A model generated the notes under the pieces. It did not search any database, was not told the origin of the DNA, and saw only the letters and a program-made list of their open reading frames with translations. Source: Larus michahellis (lineage: Eukaryota > Chordata > Aves > Charadriiformes > Laridae). From it: a DNA stretch of 64,000 nt. The position numbers and the translations under genes are program-made. Positions 44,356-58,200 of the stretch are shown piece after piece (the first letter of the stretch is position 1; each line of letters begins with the position of its first letter). The stretch lies in the NCBI RefSeq assembly GCF_964199755.1, contig NC_133897.1, positions 138,266,125-138,330,124 of the forward strand, written 5' to 3'.

Positions 44356-46171
44356 AGACCTGCCTGCTCTCTCCTTCCTCCAGAGAGAGGAGCCCCTGGC
44401 TCTGGGGCTCTTTGATATCCAGCCTGCCGCACATGTCCTGTGTGCTGGGGAGGACGACATGGCCACCTCCTTCCAGCAAGGCAATGCTTTCTTCTCGGAG
44501 CCCTGCTCTGGATTAACTGCATTTTCATTTGACAAAACTGTTTTTTTCCTAAAGAAACCTAACCAAAACAAAAACCACTTGCAATTACACAACTAATTAT
44601 AAAAAGTCTTTATTTTTTTGTTATTATTTGTTCTCCAGCCAAAAAAATGGAAATATCTTTCCAAGCTGCTGCTGTCTTTCAGTTTAGCACCTGGATTATT
44701 CAATCATTATTTTTCAATTTAATCTTTTGGCTAACTCCTATGTAAGAAAAAACTCTACCTTGATAAGGAGCATGTTTCTGTGCAGTTAGCCATCTGCGAC
44801 CGCCTGTTAACTCTCTGATCATGAAAGTGAGGACGACTGATCAGACATGTCTCAGGACTCCAAAACAGGCTGAAAGCTCTTTGGTGCCTATTAAAATCAA
44901 TTACAGTTTTAAATGGATTTCGCTGTAAGCTGAACTGCATGCTTTTTTGCATGTTTTAAAAGTACCTCTTGCTATAATATTGGGTATCAAGCTAGAAAAC
45001 CAAAGCAGTGTCTTATCACAGCAGGGATATGGATGATAGCACAGGCAGTAGCTTAAGAAGTTAAATATTTACTTTGTTGTAGTTTGGAGGACAGGCTCAG
45101 GAATTTGCAACAAGCAACTATAGATCATATAAATGCATTTAAAATGCATTCAAAATTTAAGGCAAATTTTAAGGAAGATTGTGGGATAGGGACTTTATAC
45201 TGCTTTGTACTGTTGGAGCGTTTAGATACGCTTGAAGGAAATTTTGACTGGGACGTTGATTAGATTATTTTGCTATTTGCTAACTTAATTTTTATAAGGC
45301 TGAATAAAAATATTGGGAAATTTCACAGAAGACCAAAAGCTTTTCCTCTTTTTCACACACAAAAACATCAGTTGAGGCTCTACTAATGAAAAATAGGATG
45401 TTTGAAGTATGGAATGAGTAAGTGTCCCACGTGTAGATTATGCCTGGCTCCTGCAAGGCGGGCTCTCTATCACAGTAAGCGTAGACTTTCTAGGCCTTTT
45501 TTCCTTCAATTTCTCTAGGGAAACTGATTGTAAATAGGTTGCCTGTAAACAGGTTGCCTATGATATGAAGTATGTTACAGAGAACACCATACAAATAAAT
45601 GCATGAGTTTCACCGACAGGTCCTTTGTGAAAAAAGTACTAAGTGAAGAAGCAGGAAGGATGGGATAAAAACCGTTGCACGCTGGAAGCAAAGGTAAAGG
45701 GCACGAATGGGGAAAGATGAACAGTTGTAAAAATAGGCCATTTAACTGAAACAAGTTCTTGTGAGTTAGAAATGCCATGGATTATCTCTACGGTCAAAAA
45801 ACGTTCATACTCCTATGTGTACTTTTAAAGACTGACTGTTGCTTTTAGCTTCCCTGGTAAGATCCATCTAAGTGGGATACGGCCATAGAGATGGAAAGGA
45901 AGAACAGTTTCTTTTCTCTTTTTGACCGAACTGAAAGACTGAAAAATTGTTTTAGGAAAAGAATTTTTTTTTTTTGCAGAGCCCATCAGGGGTTTGGATG
46001 CTGGTTTTAATATTTTGAACAAAAAGAAAGAAAAGGCAGGATTCAGCTCCCACCTGGGACACCCAGTTTGGGTATCTCCCTTATGTGTCCACAAGTGCTT
46101 TAGGAGCCTCCCTCAATCCAATACTCAGGCAAGTGCCTGACAAAATTTGGGAGGCCCTGGGTCATCTCCAC
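44356..46171. other. spacer between the two repeat copies
   Basis: No gene supported; AT-rich from about 44510. Short unsupported frames (for example 45825-46094 minus, low-complexity). Confidence 0.55.
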
Positions 46172-46285
46172 ATGGCTGATGGTTACCACGTGGGACCTAC
46201 TGAAGCCCTGCAGCCTGCTGGAGGCAGCTGGAGACCAGGTGGACACCTGAGGCACCTATGGTGGCACTGGACGCCTATGTTTAGG
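46172..46285 (+). repeat. dispersed repeat, copy B
   Basis: Partner of 44245-44355 (same orientation, 1.93 kb apart). It is followed by 'gtttaggcagctgaattgaa' and, at 46430-46490, by further TTTAGGCACCC, ATAGGCACCC and TTTAGGTGTCTCAATC motifs that look like decayed repeat sequence. Confidence 0.6.
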
Positions 46286-49200
46286 CAGCTGAATTGAACC
46301 TCAAGTCAACCCAGTCAGCAGACCCTGGTGGTCCATCTCAGCCTACAGTAGCCACTTATTCGCTGGTCAGCTGAGCAGCAGTGCAGGCTCTACCAGCTGT
46401 GCTAGCTAGATATCTGCTGAACATGAAGTGGTTTAGGCACCCAGAGCACAGATAGGCACCCATTACACATTTAGGTGTCTCAATCTCACATCAAAGTGTC
46501 ATTTCCAAATGAAAAATTGCAATCATGCAATTAGACAGAATTAGGGTGAAATAATTTCTAACTTAAAAAAATCCTGATTTTTTCTTATGAATCAAATTGG
46601 ATAAATTTCATTTTAATGTAATTAAATGAATTACTGGTGGCAACTCAGATGTCTATTTTGGGTGACAAAGTGATAGATTTTTACCTCCACTAACAGAAAT
46701 GATTTCTTTTCTTAATTCTTTGTTTCAGCAGTTTAATTTTAAATCAAACATTTTGTTTCTCAGCTCTTTCCTTCATATCCAAATGAGATGGAGACATACC
46801 TCTGAGGCATTGGTGTACTATCTGAGATATCTTATTTCCAAAACAGCCTTGTTGATGAATAGCTTGCACATGTATGCAGAAATTATACATACACTTGGAA
46901 AGAATGTCAGAACTGACATACAAACTGACATCTTGGAGAACTTTGTGTCTTTTAGTAGGAAGCTCAATAAAAATCTCATGCATGTAGCATGCATGTTCTT
47001 GTGGATAAAGTAATATTTTAGTCTCAAGAAAGCTGATTTTTTGGAAGGAAAACAGCGTGTGTGCCTTTGTGCATGTGTGTGGAGTGTGCTCGCTGTGAAT
47101 GAGAAAGAAATCTACTAGCAAAGTATATTTATTTCTTCTATAATCACTTCTTTGGTAATAACGCATGTTACTGAGGTAGCCAACAAATTTACCTAAAAGA
47201 AGAATGCATGCTCAGTTACAGTTTCTTTTTACATACGTGCACACAAGCAAATCTGTCTAGCTTTATTGTAACCAGTAACTCCTGTGGGTGCTTACACGTT
47301 TCCATTCCAGGCTCCTGTTTTCATGAGAGGAACAATTCACACTTTTCAAAAACATTCGTCTTTCTATTTGCAAGTGCCTTGAATTTGGCTTCCAAAGAAA
47401 AAAAGAAAAAGAAATTCAAAAAGGAAAAAGAAAGACTATTGGAAGTGTTTCTTGTTTGTTGGCTGAGTTTTACGGGAAGAATGAGAAAATAACTTCCCAT
47501 GGTAAGTTCACTCACAGTTTTTTGAGCATATCTGTCAGAAAAAAAATATCAAAAAGCATGGAGTGAGCCAGATATAAGCCCCACTGAAGTGGAACATCTT
47601 ATACTGTGCCAGTGAAAACTGGGCTCGATTTTATTAGTCATAAGCCTCTGAAAACTTGCTGCTTGGCAAGCCCACGAGGCATTGACAGTGTGGCACGGCA
47701 TTGCTGGACAGAGAGGTGTCCAGCCCAAGTGTGTGGCAAGCTGGTGAGGTGGCAGAGGAGGTGACTCCCTCAGTACACGGGTCACCAGCTCACTGGTGAT
47801 CCTTTCCCTGCCCGAGGGGCATTTAGTAACAGAACATGATGCCAAAAATTTCCTTTTAAAAAGGTATTTTTAGGCCAACTAATTGAACTCTGGCACTTAC
47901 AAAGGCCCCATTAACATGGGCCAAAGGCCAAATCCCTCACCAGAATAAGGAACTGGTGCCTGTTGGTGCCAGGCTAGTGCTCTCACTCTGACTAATGTTT
48001 CCTTTCTTCTTTTTTTCGCCACCATTGGTAAGCTTCCTCCTATCCTCCTATGGCAGAACCTTTGTCCCACCTTTTCCCCCTTTTTGGGGTGGAGTGGGCT
48101 AAACTTAATGGCTTTAGGGTGCACTCAGAGTATGGCATCTGAACAACTAGCTGACCTGCAGATCTAAAGAATGTTCTTTACAGGCATTGTAGCTACTGCA
48201 ATTGTGGAATTAAAGGTATGTGCATCTGGAACAATAGTAAGTTTGGAATGATAATGTGGTTTTCTCTAGCCTGTTCTGGACTGACTCCGCACGATATGTT
48301 TTTGTTTAGTACCCTGAACTGTGGCACTGTAGTGACTGTAATTCTGGCATCCTGCTTCATAAAGGCGTCCTATTCATTTTGATGATCTCTGTGGAGAGAA
48401 CTGAGATTGCAATTTCTGTCTTGGATTTAATTGTCCGTTGGGTTAAGGAGTGGCCTTTAGTTTATGTCCTCTATCTTTGTACCTTCAAAACAAATGTCTA
48501 GGGCAAATCCCACCACTTACACCTGGTGCTACTTTGGTGAAGCTGAAAGGGAAGCATTTTGAACTGTGAATAATCCATAATCTAAAGGGTAATGTAAATG
48601 ACACACTGAAATGACACCTAAAAGAAGGATATTGTTGGAGGAGTCATATTAGCGCAGGTCGTCCAGAATCAAGCACAGAACTGAAGCACTCAGAAGAAAA
48701 GGACCCAAAGGGGCTGTCCCACAAAATAGTTGGATGCATCTACCAGGAGTCCAGCAAGTACCATGAGTGGAGAATACATGACAGTGAAAGAGAACAGCTT
48801 ACCTCGAAGTAAAAAGCAGCACTTTGCACTACATCTGGCAGTTCAGCTGTTTTCCAGGAAGGTGTTATATTGAATTTGCTTTCACCTTCCTACTGAAACA
48901 TGTAGTTTTCCATGCTTTAAAGTGTTCTTTAAAAAAAACCTCAAGGGCTGTGTGTATTCTCTGACTCATCTTCTGCATAAGTAAAAAAAAAGGAGTAAAA
49001 AAAAACAGGGAGAGATAGAAGAGGCAAAGAGAAGAGATGAAGGGCCCAGAAAGAAGAGGGAATATGATTTCTCAAGGGATTTTTATCATGCTAATAGATT
49101 TGCATGTCACATTCTTTTTTCTGCTAGGTCTTTTGGTTTTCTGGAAGCAACACATGATCTTCTGAGAACACGGTAACTAAAGACTTCAGTCTTGGATTGT

Positions 49201-52200
49201 GGCCATATTTATGATAACAGTATTATTATAAATGAACTGTTTTCAACTTCTTAAAATCTGCTTGGTATATATGTAGATTGCTAAACTTGTGAGATGGGAC
49301 TATGACCACAATCAAAACAAGTCAGCCAGGAAGAAGATACCTGGGCAGGTGATTTTCTGGGGATCTAAGTTAGCCTTGTTTAAATCAGGCTGTGGAAAAG
49401 CCTCATTTTGGAGGTGTGATTCAGATATACTTGCAGACGTGCTTTCACTTCTTAAAGCAGAGAGATAATAAGGCTTAAAGTGGATTTATCATTGCCCAAT
49501 AGCCAGCATTTCTCAATCTGAAATAAAATCGCTCAAGGCTCCCGTAGCGCACACTCTATGTTGCATGCACCTCCAAGGTGAAAGGCAAGTGGTTGAAATG
49601 ATTTGAAAGTACAGTGTGATTGCATCAGCCAGGTGAGAGGCTGCTGGAGATGAGCCCCGGCCCTGAATCAGCAGAGCGTGGCGTGGTACCAGCTCTGCTG
49701 GAAGTTCTGCAGAGCCTCCCTGCCTCAGCAGAAGCCTTGGGAAGCGTTTTGGTTGAGAAAGCTCTCCTGACACTTACTGCCCCTGCAGTTGTTTCCACAT
49801 TTCCACAAAAGATGCAGCTGTCTCCCTCTGGAGGAACCTTCCCAAGGATGCCCTGGACGATAGGCATGTGGTTTTGTCCAGCATTTACAGGGATCATGCG
49901 AAATGGATATGGGGAGACAGGGGGAAAATGGATGTGTGTGTGTGCATTATGGCACCTAATGTGACAAATTAATGTTCTGGAAAGACGGAGGACCTTAGAA
50001 ACTAAAGTGTTGGAGAGTGTACAAATGCTACATTCATCAGTGCAGATTGTTGCATGACCCAAATTTTGTATTTTGCAAAGCAGTTTTCTCTGAGTTGCTT
50101 AGCACATCTGCTTGGTGGATTATAGGATAAGTAGGCAAGGGAGAAGCAGCCATAATTTTTACTCATGAGACCACAAGGGATCAAACCCAACTACTTTTAC
50201 AGTACTGTGAACAAAGCTGTAATCGTCAGCTCCTTGCCCTTTACTGCCCTGAATGGGAGTATCCACGTCGGCATGGTTTATCCTCTCACAGCACTGCGTC
50301 AGAGACCAAAAGTCTCCATCCAGCAAGTCCGGTACAATATTTGCTGATGGAAAGAAGACAGCTGCTGTATGCTCATTTCTCCAAGGGGAATGTAATCTAT
50401 GAAGGAAGAATGTGCATCTGGGGATCTCAGCATTTCAAAAGGCACTGAAGTCAAGATTTCTGAATGCTACCCTCTTAGAAAAGACATAATAACCCCCGAA
50501 AGCACTTCTTTTTCTTTCTCTCCTTGTACCCCCTGGGACAGGGACAAGCCCTTTTAGTATGACTTACGTAAATGAATGTGTGTGAAATTTCAACCCTTTT
50601 AGAAATTTCATTTCTTCAGAAATGCGAGCAGCTGTTCAGACTGATAATGAGTAATTGAACACTTCTTTCTTTTGTTCAGCCTTTTACTGATTTTGCTAGA
50701 TGTGCTGCAATAGCCCAGGCCCCTGACCATGTGAGATAGCAAAATGGGGTGATGACAGTGCTGGATTGTGAATGGAGGAGTGCAGCCACAATGTCACCAA
50801 CCTACAGAATGCAGTCGTCAATAGTGGCATGAAAGATGCTTTGTGAACCAATAGAAAAGCTGAGAAGGGACTGGATGGGTACAAAAGCTGACTCCAGCTA
50901 TATATCCCAGTGCTGCCTACATGGGGAGATGTCATCACACTGAGCTTTACGGCCTCAAATGATTCCTTAAAACCACAAAGCCTGCAACTGTTCATTTTCT
51001 GCATATTTCTCCCACATCAGTGGAAAATATATATTGAGGCGAACAAATACCATTTACACTAGAAATGTTAATACAAATATCTTTTATTTTTAACTGCTTG
51101 AATGGTTAGGATGTGCTTTAAGTGGTTATGTTTACCCTATTTTTATGTGCTTAGATGTCTTTGTCTCCTCTCCACATTCAGAGGCCTGCAAATTTTCTGG
51201 TATTGGTTTGCATATGTTAGTGGCGTAATTTGTACTGTTTCTGCACTAAGTGCTGAAATTGCGTCTTATTACTTCGAATGTATGAGCTGCCTTTTAATTA
51301 AAGACAAATGCAATGCAAACCACAATAATAAAACAGATGATAGACTAAGTCCCTAGTACATAACCTTCATACAGCAGGCTGCAGAAGCACAGCGTGGTCG
51401 TTCACCGCATCTCCTGGCGTTGCAATGCTGTGAAGACTTGAACTTATGCAAATGTAACTCTTACAATGCGTGAATATTTCTTGTTTTGGTTGTCTTTTTG
51501 ATAACCTCTGAGAAGCCCCTAGGAAAAGAACCAGGAGAAGGCTGTCATTTTCTAAGCAATGAATTCAGCCCATTCCCAGATGTCACCCCATGATGGGAAG
51601 GACCGTGGGTTCTGGTGGTGGGAGGCTGGTGGCCAAGGCTGTATGGTTTGGCACTACAGAGCAGTCCCCTCCTATCACTGTGGGAGCTTTGGGAAAGAGA
51701 GCAGGAAGAGCTGGTTCAGAGGAACCAGCTTGTCAAGTCAGATCTAGTTGGTTGGTTTGAGGTTTGACATCTCTGTACTAAGTAAATTAGTATTGTACTG
51801 ATTTTAGGCCATATTTAGGAGCTAAATGATCTTAAGAACACTATAGATGGAGGTGTTTCATGATACGCTGGTGCTTAACTGATGCATGTTTTTGAGTTAA
51901 TAGTAAATTATCAGTACCAAAGAATTTAGCCCAATTCGTATCCTGCCTTTGTGAGCCTTATCACACTCAATCCCATTCAAATTGTCCCCAAGTTTTACAA
52001 CTTTCTGTCTGAAAGAAAAAATGCAAGCCACACTACATAGCTGGAAGTCTGGATATCTTTCTTCATGTTATCTATACAGCTCTGTAATAATACCTTGCTG
52101 TTTTGTACAGTTATTCTTTTGGTCTTTAATGCCATATTAGATTTTCATCACTGTCACTCTTTTATAGGTAGGGAAGAGGTACAGGGAATGTTAGTTAAAG

Positions 52201-55200
52201 AAAGGTGTTTGCGGTGCTATGAATTGAAGGTAGGCTTCTATAGAGCTTTTTTATTCGCTAGTACCACCACTTCAGTTACAACAGAACTTATGTGCTTGAT
52301 GTTGAAACTACAGGAGAAGTGACGCATAATATGTGTTGTGCAAGTTAGATCAGAAATTATCTGCTTTTTTGGCTTGAAAATTTAGGAATTTAAGAAAACT
52401 GCTATTGCAAGCCCTGGGAAAAAAGTACCGTTTCAGCAAAACTTGAGAAAGGTGCTTATTGCCTCTTGTGACAAAACTGATGTGGTCCAGAAGATGTGAC
52501 TTTGCGCCTAAATTCCTTTATCTACACACAATTTGGAGCTGTAGGCTTGCGAGGTGGAGAACACTGATGCAAAAATAGACATCGTCATCCCAGGCCACAG
52601 AGTATAAAGAGAGAGAAGAAAGTCTTGTCTTGGAAACTTTAGGTGAACTGTTTTGTTTTGCAGGTGTTAGATTGACAGAGCTTTTGAGATTAGTTAGGAT
52701 TTTGAAACCTTAACGGTAACTCCCCAGAGATGGTTTAATAGACAGAACTGAAACGTGGCATCACACAGATACCCACTTTTTCTATTTGGGATATTTTTAG
52801 AGAGGAATGAGTTTCTTCTCTTCTCTACAATGTGTTCAGAAGAGCGTCACTTGAATGTGGCTTTTCCTGCAGGTTATTTAACAGGAGTTGACCTGTGAAT
52901 AGAAAGGGAAAGCGCTTTTCCATTCTTTGCAAAACCTGCACTGAAAAATAAAGGCAGATAGTTTCTCCGGAGTTTAACTCTTATCTTAGTTCTGCACCCT
53001 ACAGCAGTGTCAAATCCACTAGTACGCTTGGTTGTCTGGAGTATAACGGGTCCTAAGTAAAAAATTCAAAATGTATCAGGCAAATGTGTACCCTCTTCGA
53101 GAAAAATGCATGAAAAGAACATGAAATGATTCTTCAAGTGTTTTTTAAGAACAGATCAGCTTAATAAGAAGATGTAATTCTAGGAAACTGTTATTTTTGA
53201 CCACTTTACAGGGTTGTGTTCGTCAAACTGCATTTCAGTGCTGATCCTGTTAACAAGCATGATGAGACAAAAAGCACTTTGTCATTTCCAGGGCGGCAGC
53301 TGATGCAAAGAAACAGCTCTGTGAGTTTTACTGGTTTGTGATGGATAGAAGATAACAGTTGCCCCTGCTGGGTTTCCTGATATCTGAAGTCTCTTCCAAA
53401 GTCAGTCCAGTTTGTGGATCAAGTGGAAGTAAGACATAAACAGAGCAAAATTTAAAAAATGAAACTTAATACTAGTGAGTTAGAGGAGAGAGGGAAAGAG
53501 GCAGCCGGTGAACTTGGGAGTGATTTCTCCTTAAATGTTTATAAAATCCCAGTTTAATCCTGAAAGCTTAGGCAGAGAAATAGTGAGAACGGAATTTTGT
53601 TTGGGTGAACTGATGTTTCCAGAGGTTTTGGTAATGGGTTTTACAGGTTTCATTTAATTACTCTCTGTCTGGGAAAACAGCCATGAATTTGTGACTGATT
53701 GGAAATCCAGATGCAAAGTTGAACCATTATTTGCAGCTGGGCTCCAGTGAATGTAGTGAACAGTTAAGGGAAAGTACAAAGCGTTCCTGAGGGAACATTT
53801 GGGGAGGGAGGAGTGTAGACCGTCTCCATTTTGGCAAGAAAGAATGTCACTAGGAATTAAAAAAATCTTACTTACAATGAGATGTAGAACTGTTTCGGAA
53901 GGAGATTTGCCATGTTCTTTCTTTGTAAAAAAAGACAAAAAATTGTGTTTGTCTCAGGAAAAGAAATAAATGTGGGAATATTTACTATAATGTTATTAGT
54001 TACCTTCCTTGCTTTCAAAGTGCTATAGCACATCCAGATGGAGATGTCCTTTTGGACATCCTGCAGGAAGGACTACTCTTACAACCTCCTCTGGTGAACA
54101 GAGCAGCATGGCACCAAAACAAAGAAAGAGAAAAGGGTGGCAGCCTGCTTCCTCTGCCTGTTAGCAGGCCAGGCCTGCCTCCTCAATCCTCTTCAATAGT
54201 TATGTATGCTTTTAATATATATGAACAAAGGACTCCCAAGTAACAGAATATAGCCCAGAAAAGGAAGATATGAAAAACTTTATGGCAAAAAGAACAACGC
54301 CTCAGTGTATGATCCAACTCTGTGCTAAAGAACACAGTGGCTTTTTTTAACGCAAAAAACATTTTACTGTGTATATAGGTTAAAATAAATTTATATTGAT
54401 GTAGGTTTTGCTTGCCGCTTCATATGTTTTCTTCTAGAGGTTCTTCTTCAGCAACCGTTTTCTTAGGCCTTCACAGCAAACTCTTGCACACCATGTGCTG
54501 AGCCTTTAAATGAATTGGCAGATACACACCCTAGGAGCTTCAAGTCTGTTCATATGGATTAGTTTAAAGATTATGGGCTGCTGTAATCTCATACAAGAAA
54601 CAGAAATGTGTCTTTGAAATGTGAGAGCCTTTGCTAATGTCTACAGAGTCCAACAAACTACGCAACTTTGCACGTCCTTCAGTGTTTTGCATTGTTTTCT
54701 AGTATCCCCATTTTGAATCTTGTGATGAAATATTTCAAATGCCCCTTGTGCTTCTGCTGCAAAGGGATACCCTATGGAGGATGGGTAAGGGATAACTGCT
54801 CATGGGTGGGGAAACAAAGACCTAGTCCTCATTCACGATGGGAGCAGAAGCAGAAATCCCTGATCATCATTTCTCTGCACTCTCTGCTCTTCCCGCTCCT
54901 TCAGCTTTCCTCTCTTCACCTTGCAATATAATGCTCCCTGGGTCATGGTCTGGCCTTTTTCCTCTCTATCATCATTCCTCTGGTGGCTCCAACAGAGGAG
55001 GGTGCCTTGGGGTAATTGGAGGAGCAGAGGTTCACCGCCCTAGGGAGCAGGCAGGTTTGATGGCTAACAGATAGGGACGTTGCATGCAATGATGGAAGGA
55101 GGCATAAATGACCATGGAAGGGGCATGGAGGAGGTGACCGTAGAGTCTGGGAAAGCCTGGGAAAGCAGGAGAGAATCTTCTTCTTGCCTCAAATTCTATC

Positions 55201-58200
55201 CTACTTCTAGACACTTCTAAAATAGTGCTAGCCCTTCCCATTTGCCCATGCCTTTCTGCAGCTTCCCCCTTATTGACCCCTCCCTATGTCCATCTTGTTT
55301 AAAATGTTCTCTGCCATGACCACAAAACCTAGTTTGGCACTCCAGGTGTGCTGAGAGCAGTGCTGAGGCTTGACTCTGGCTCTGTGACTGAGGAGCCTGA
55401 AGCAGGCTGGGGCAGTGTCCCATCAGTCCTGATGGGACAGCAGAAGGTAACCATGTCTCTGAGCACTTCTGTTGCTTCATGGAGTATGGGGAGCTGCTAC
55501 AGGTGTGTACTGTCTGTCGTGGCACCCATGTGTGAGAATTTGGAGGCATTGGGCCATCAGTTGTAAAGCAAAAAATTAAGTTCTCTGGAGATACAGTTAG
55601 GAACCTTAAGATCTCCTTATCTAGCTATCATGCAAGTAAATAGCCTCAGTTTGTGGTAGAAAGATTAAAGAAATTCATTTGCCTACATTTTGCCTGTCAT
55701 AGGAAGCATGTAATCAGAGCAGCTACTGCCTCCTTTGGGGTCCCTGTGGATCAAAGAGATTGATGTCCAAACCCTGACCAGGCAAAACTTTTTCTCCTAT
55801 AAGGCAACAAACAATGTACAGCTCAGAAGTTAATTTTGCTTCTGTAAAACATTTCCAGATATGTTATGTTCCTCCTGCGCTTGCCTTGCCCCATTAGCTA
55901 CCAAATCTTCAGAGAATTGCACCAAAGACAAATTTCTTCACTCACTACCTCAGCATGAGTCAAAGGATTGATGGACGTGTCTCTGAAAGGCTGACACCAA
56001 GGAGGACATCCCTACTAAAACACAATAACTATTATGACAATTATATGCCGGGGCTACTTTGCAAAACACTGTTAAAATACGGCAAGGTTCTATTGCAGGA
56101 AAAGGGATGAGGAGTCAGAAATAGTTGTATTTTGTTAAAGAAAAAGCGTCTTCATTCCCAAGTTGAGCATTGTTACAGTTGGTAAGAAATCTAGCAATAA
56201 TAGATTCTCACAGTAATAGAGTACTTTGCAATAACATTTTGCTACTGCAACAGCAGAGAAAATACTCCATGAATTGAGACCCACTACCAATAAGAGCTGT
56301 CATAGGCATTAACCTTCGTAATTGATTTTAGTCATCTGTGACCTGATTATGAAAATACTAGACTTTTGCAATGCAGTTGGAAACAGTAGGCTGGGCATGA
56401 GAATGCTGCTTTAAGTTGGTGATTATATTTTATCCTATCTCTTGTGACCCTTGGCCTGTTTAAAGCAAATATCAGATGACCTTTTCTGTTTTGTTTCATC
56501 AGCAAAGACGACTGGATACTTTAATGAGACTTTAATAAGCAGTTTCATGCCCTAGCTGGGATTCAGGAGGGTGGATCAAAATGATATTCAAGGTGGAAAT
56601 GTACTTCATGTAACTGCAGGCAGAGAAACTGCCCCAGTGTGAGTCCAGCACAGTCACCGAGGCTCCCTCTATGGGCAATGGGCAAGAATCCCACCAACCC
56701 CAAGCAGCCGTTTGCGAATGAGACCAGTTGCTCCCTAGCAATTTCTGTTTTTCTCTGTTTATTATAGAGAGAGCACAAATGACTAGATTATACCTAGACA
56801 ACTTCCATCAAGACTAACAGGTTAAGGCAAATTAATTCCACTAGGTAAAGAATCAAGGTAAACTGTGATCTAACAGTATGCTGTCTCTGTATGGAGTATT
56901 GAGCAGTGCTACTCAATCAGCCTTTCAAAATGCTTCAGTGATGAAAAGTAGTCTAAAATTGAGACAAATCAAATAAAAGTGGAACGGAGGAGAAGCCGAG
57001 AACTTGAAGCAGACATAGCTTAGACTTGGACAACCCTTTGATAGAAGGTACATACCACAAAGGAAGTTAACTAAATCACACTTCTCTTTTTTGTTTTGCA
57101 AAAAACAAGGTTTTGCTGACACTTGAATGAAGCTGGTAAACGGGCATGAAGCCTAGCATTTTTTCCATGTACATTTTTTTTTTGTACATTTTTTGGTGGC
57201 AGATGTACAGCATTATCCACCTGTCTGATGAAGGGAGGGCCTGGCTTTTCAGTTTTGTTTTTTTCTTGAAAGAGATAACATGCTTCATGTATTCACACTG
57301 GTCTTCAGGAACTAAGAGGTGATCAATTCCTGCTGCATTTCCCTGGCATGCTCATGCTGTCCTGGTCCCCATGCCAGGACACCTGCCAAGCTTCTTACCG
57401 CTCTCTTACTGCAAGTCAGGAGCATTTCAACTTTGGTGATGTCCTCATGCTGAGGAGCATTGCGTCTCATCATGTTTCATACCACCACACCCACTGGGCT
57501 TGCACCGAAGTCTTCTCAAGGGGGTGATCAATACAGCACAATATTCCTACAACACTGAAATGGCCTAATGGAGAATAGGGGGAAATCGTTAAGATTACAT
57601 CATGGCTCCAAGCTATCTGAATCTCACAAATCTGTAAAGCAAATGTTGAACTCAGGAAAACCTTCATGTCGCCCATTGTTAAGTGGAAGCCTGGGAGTAA
57701 AATGAACAAATACAATGCATATTTTTCTAAATACTGTTGATGTGCTCAGAATAAATGTTCTAAAAATTCTCTCATGGAAGAATAGTGAATATAATAGATG
57801 CATTTTTGTTTGGACATGTTCATTAGCATGAGGAACTATCCGTTTCCTGATGATTTCCTCTCTTACAAGTACATATTAAAACTTTCTAAGCATGTCCGCC
57901 ATTTTTCCATCTGATCTGTTCATTAAGGAGAAGCGATTTAAATTTCATGTTTGCAGGGCATGTGAGAAGGCTTACATCAATGAATCACTGAGAAGGAAAT
58001 ATCCCAGTTAGCTTGCAGAAGTGTCAGCTGAATGGAATGTTTTTTGGGCCTTTGGCAACACCTTGCTGAAGGCATTACTGGTTTTGGACACAAACAAGGG
58101 AGGTGGAACTTTGTTCAGAGGGAAATTATATAATATACCATGGTGGCCAGAATATATGATTCTTTGTTTTCATAATAAATTAAAATACTGAACTATTAAT

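Noticed and set aside
43872-44516. 214-codon plus-strand frame
   Set aside because: Overlaps long frames on the opposite strand, includes the dispersed repeat copy A and shows no domain or splice structure.
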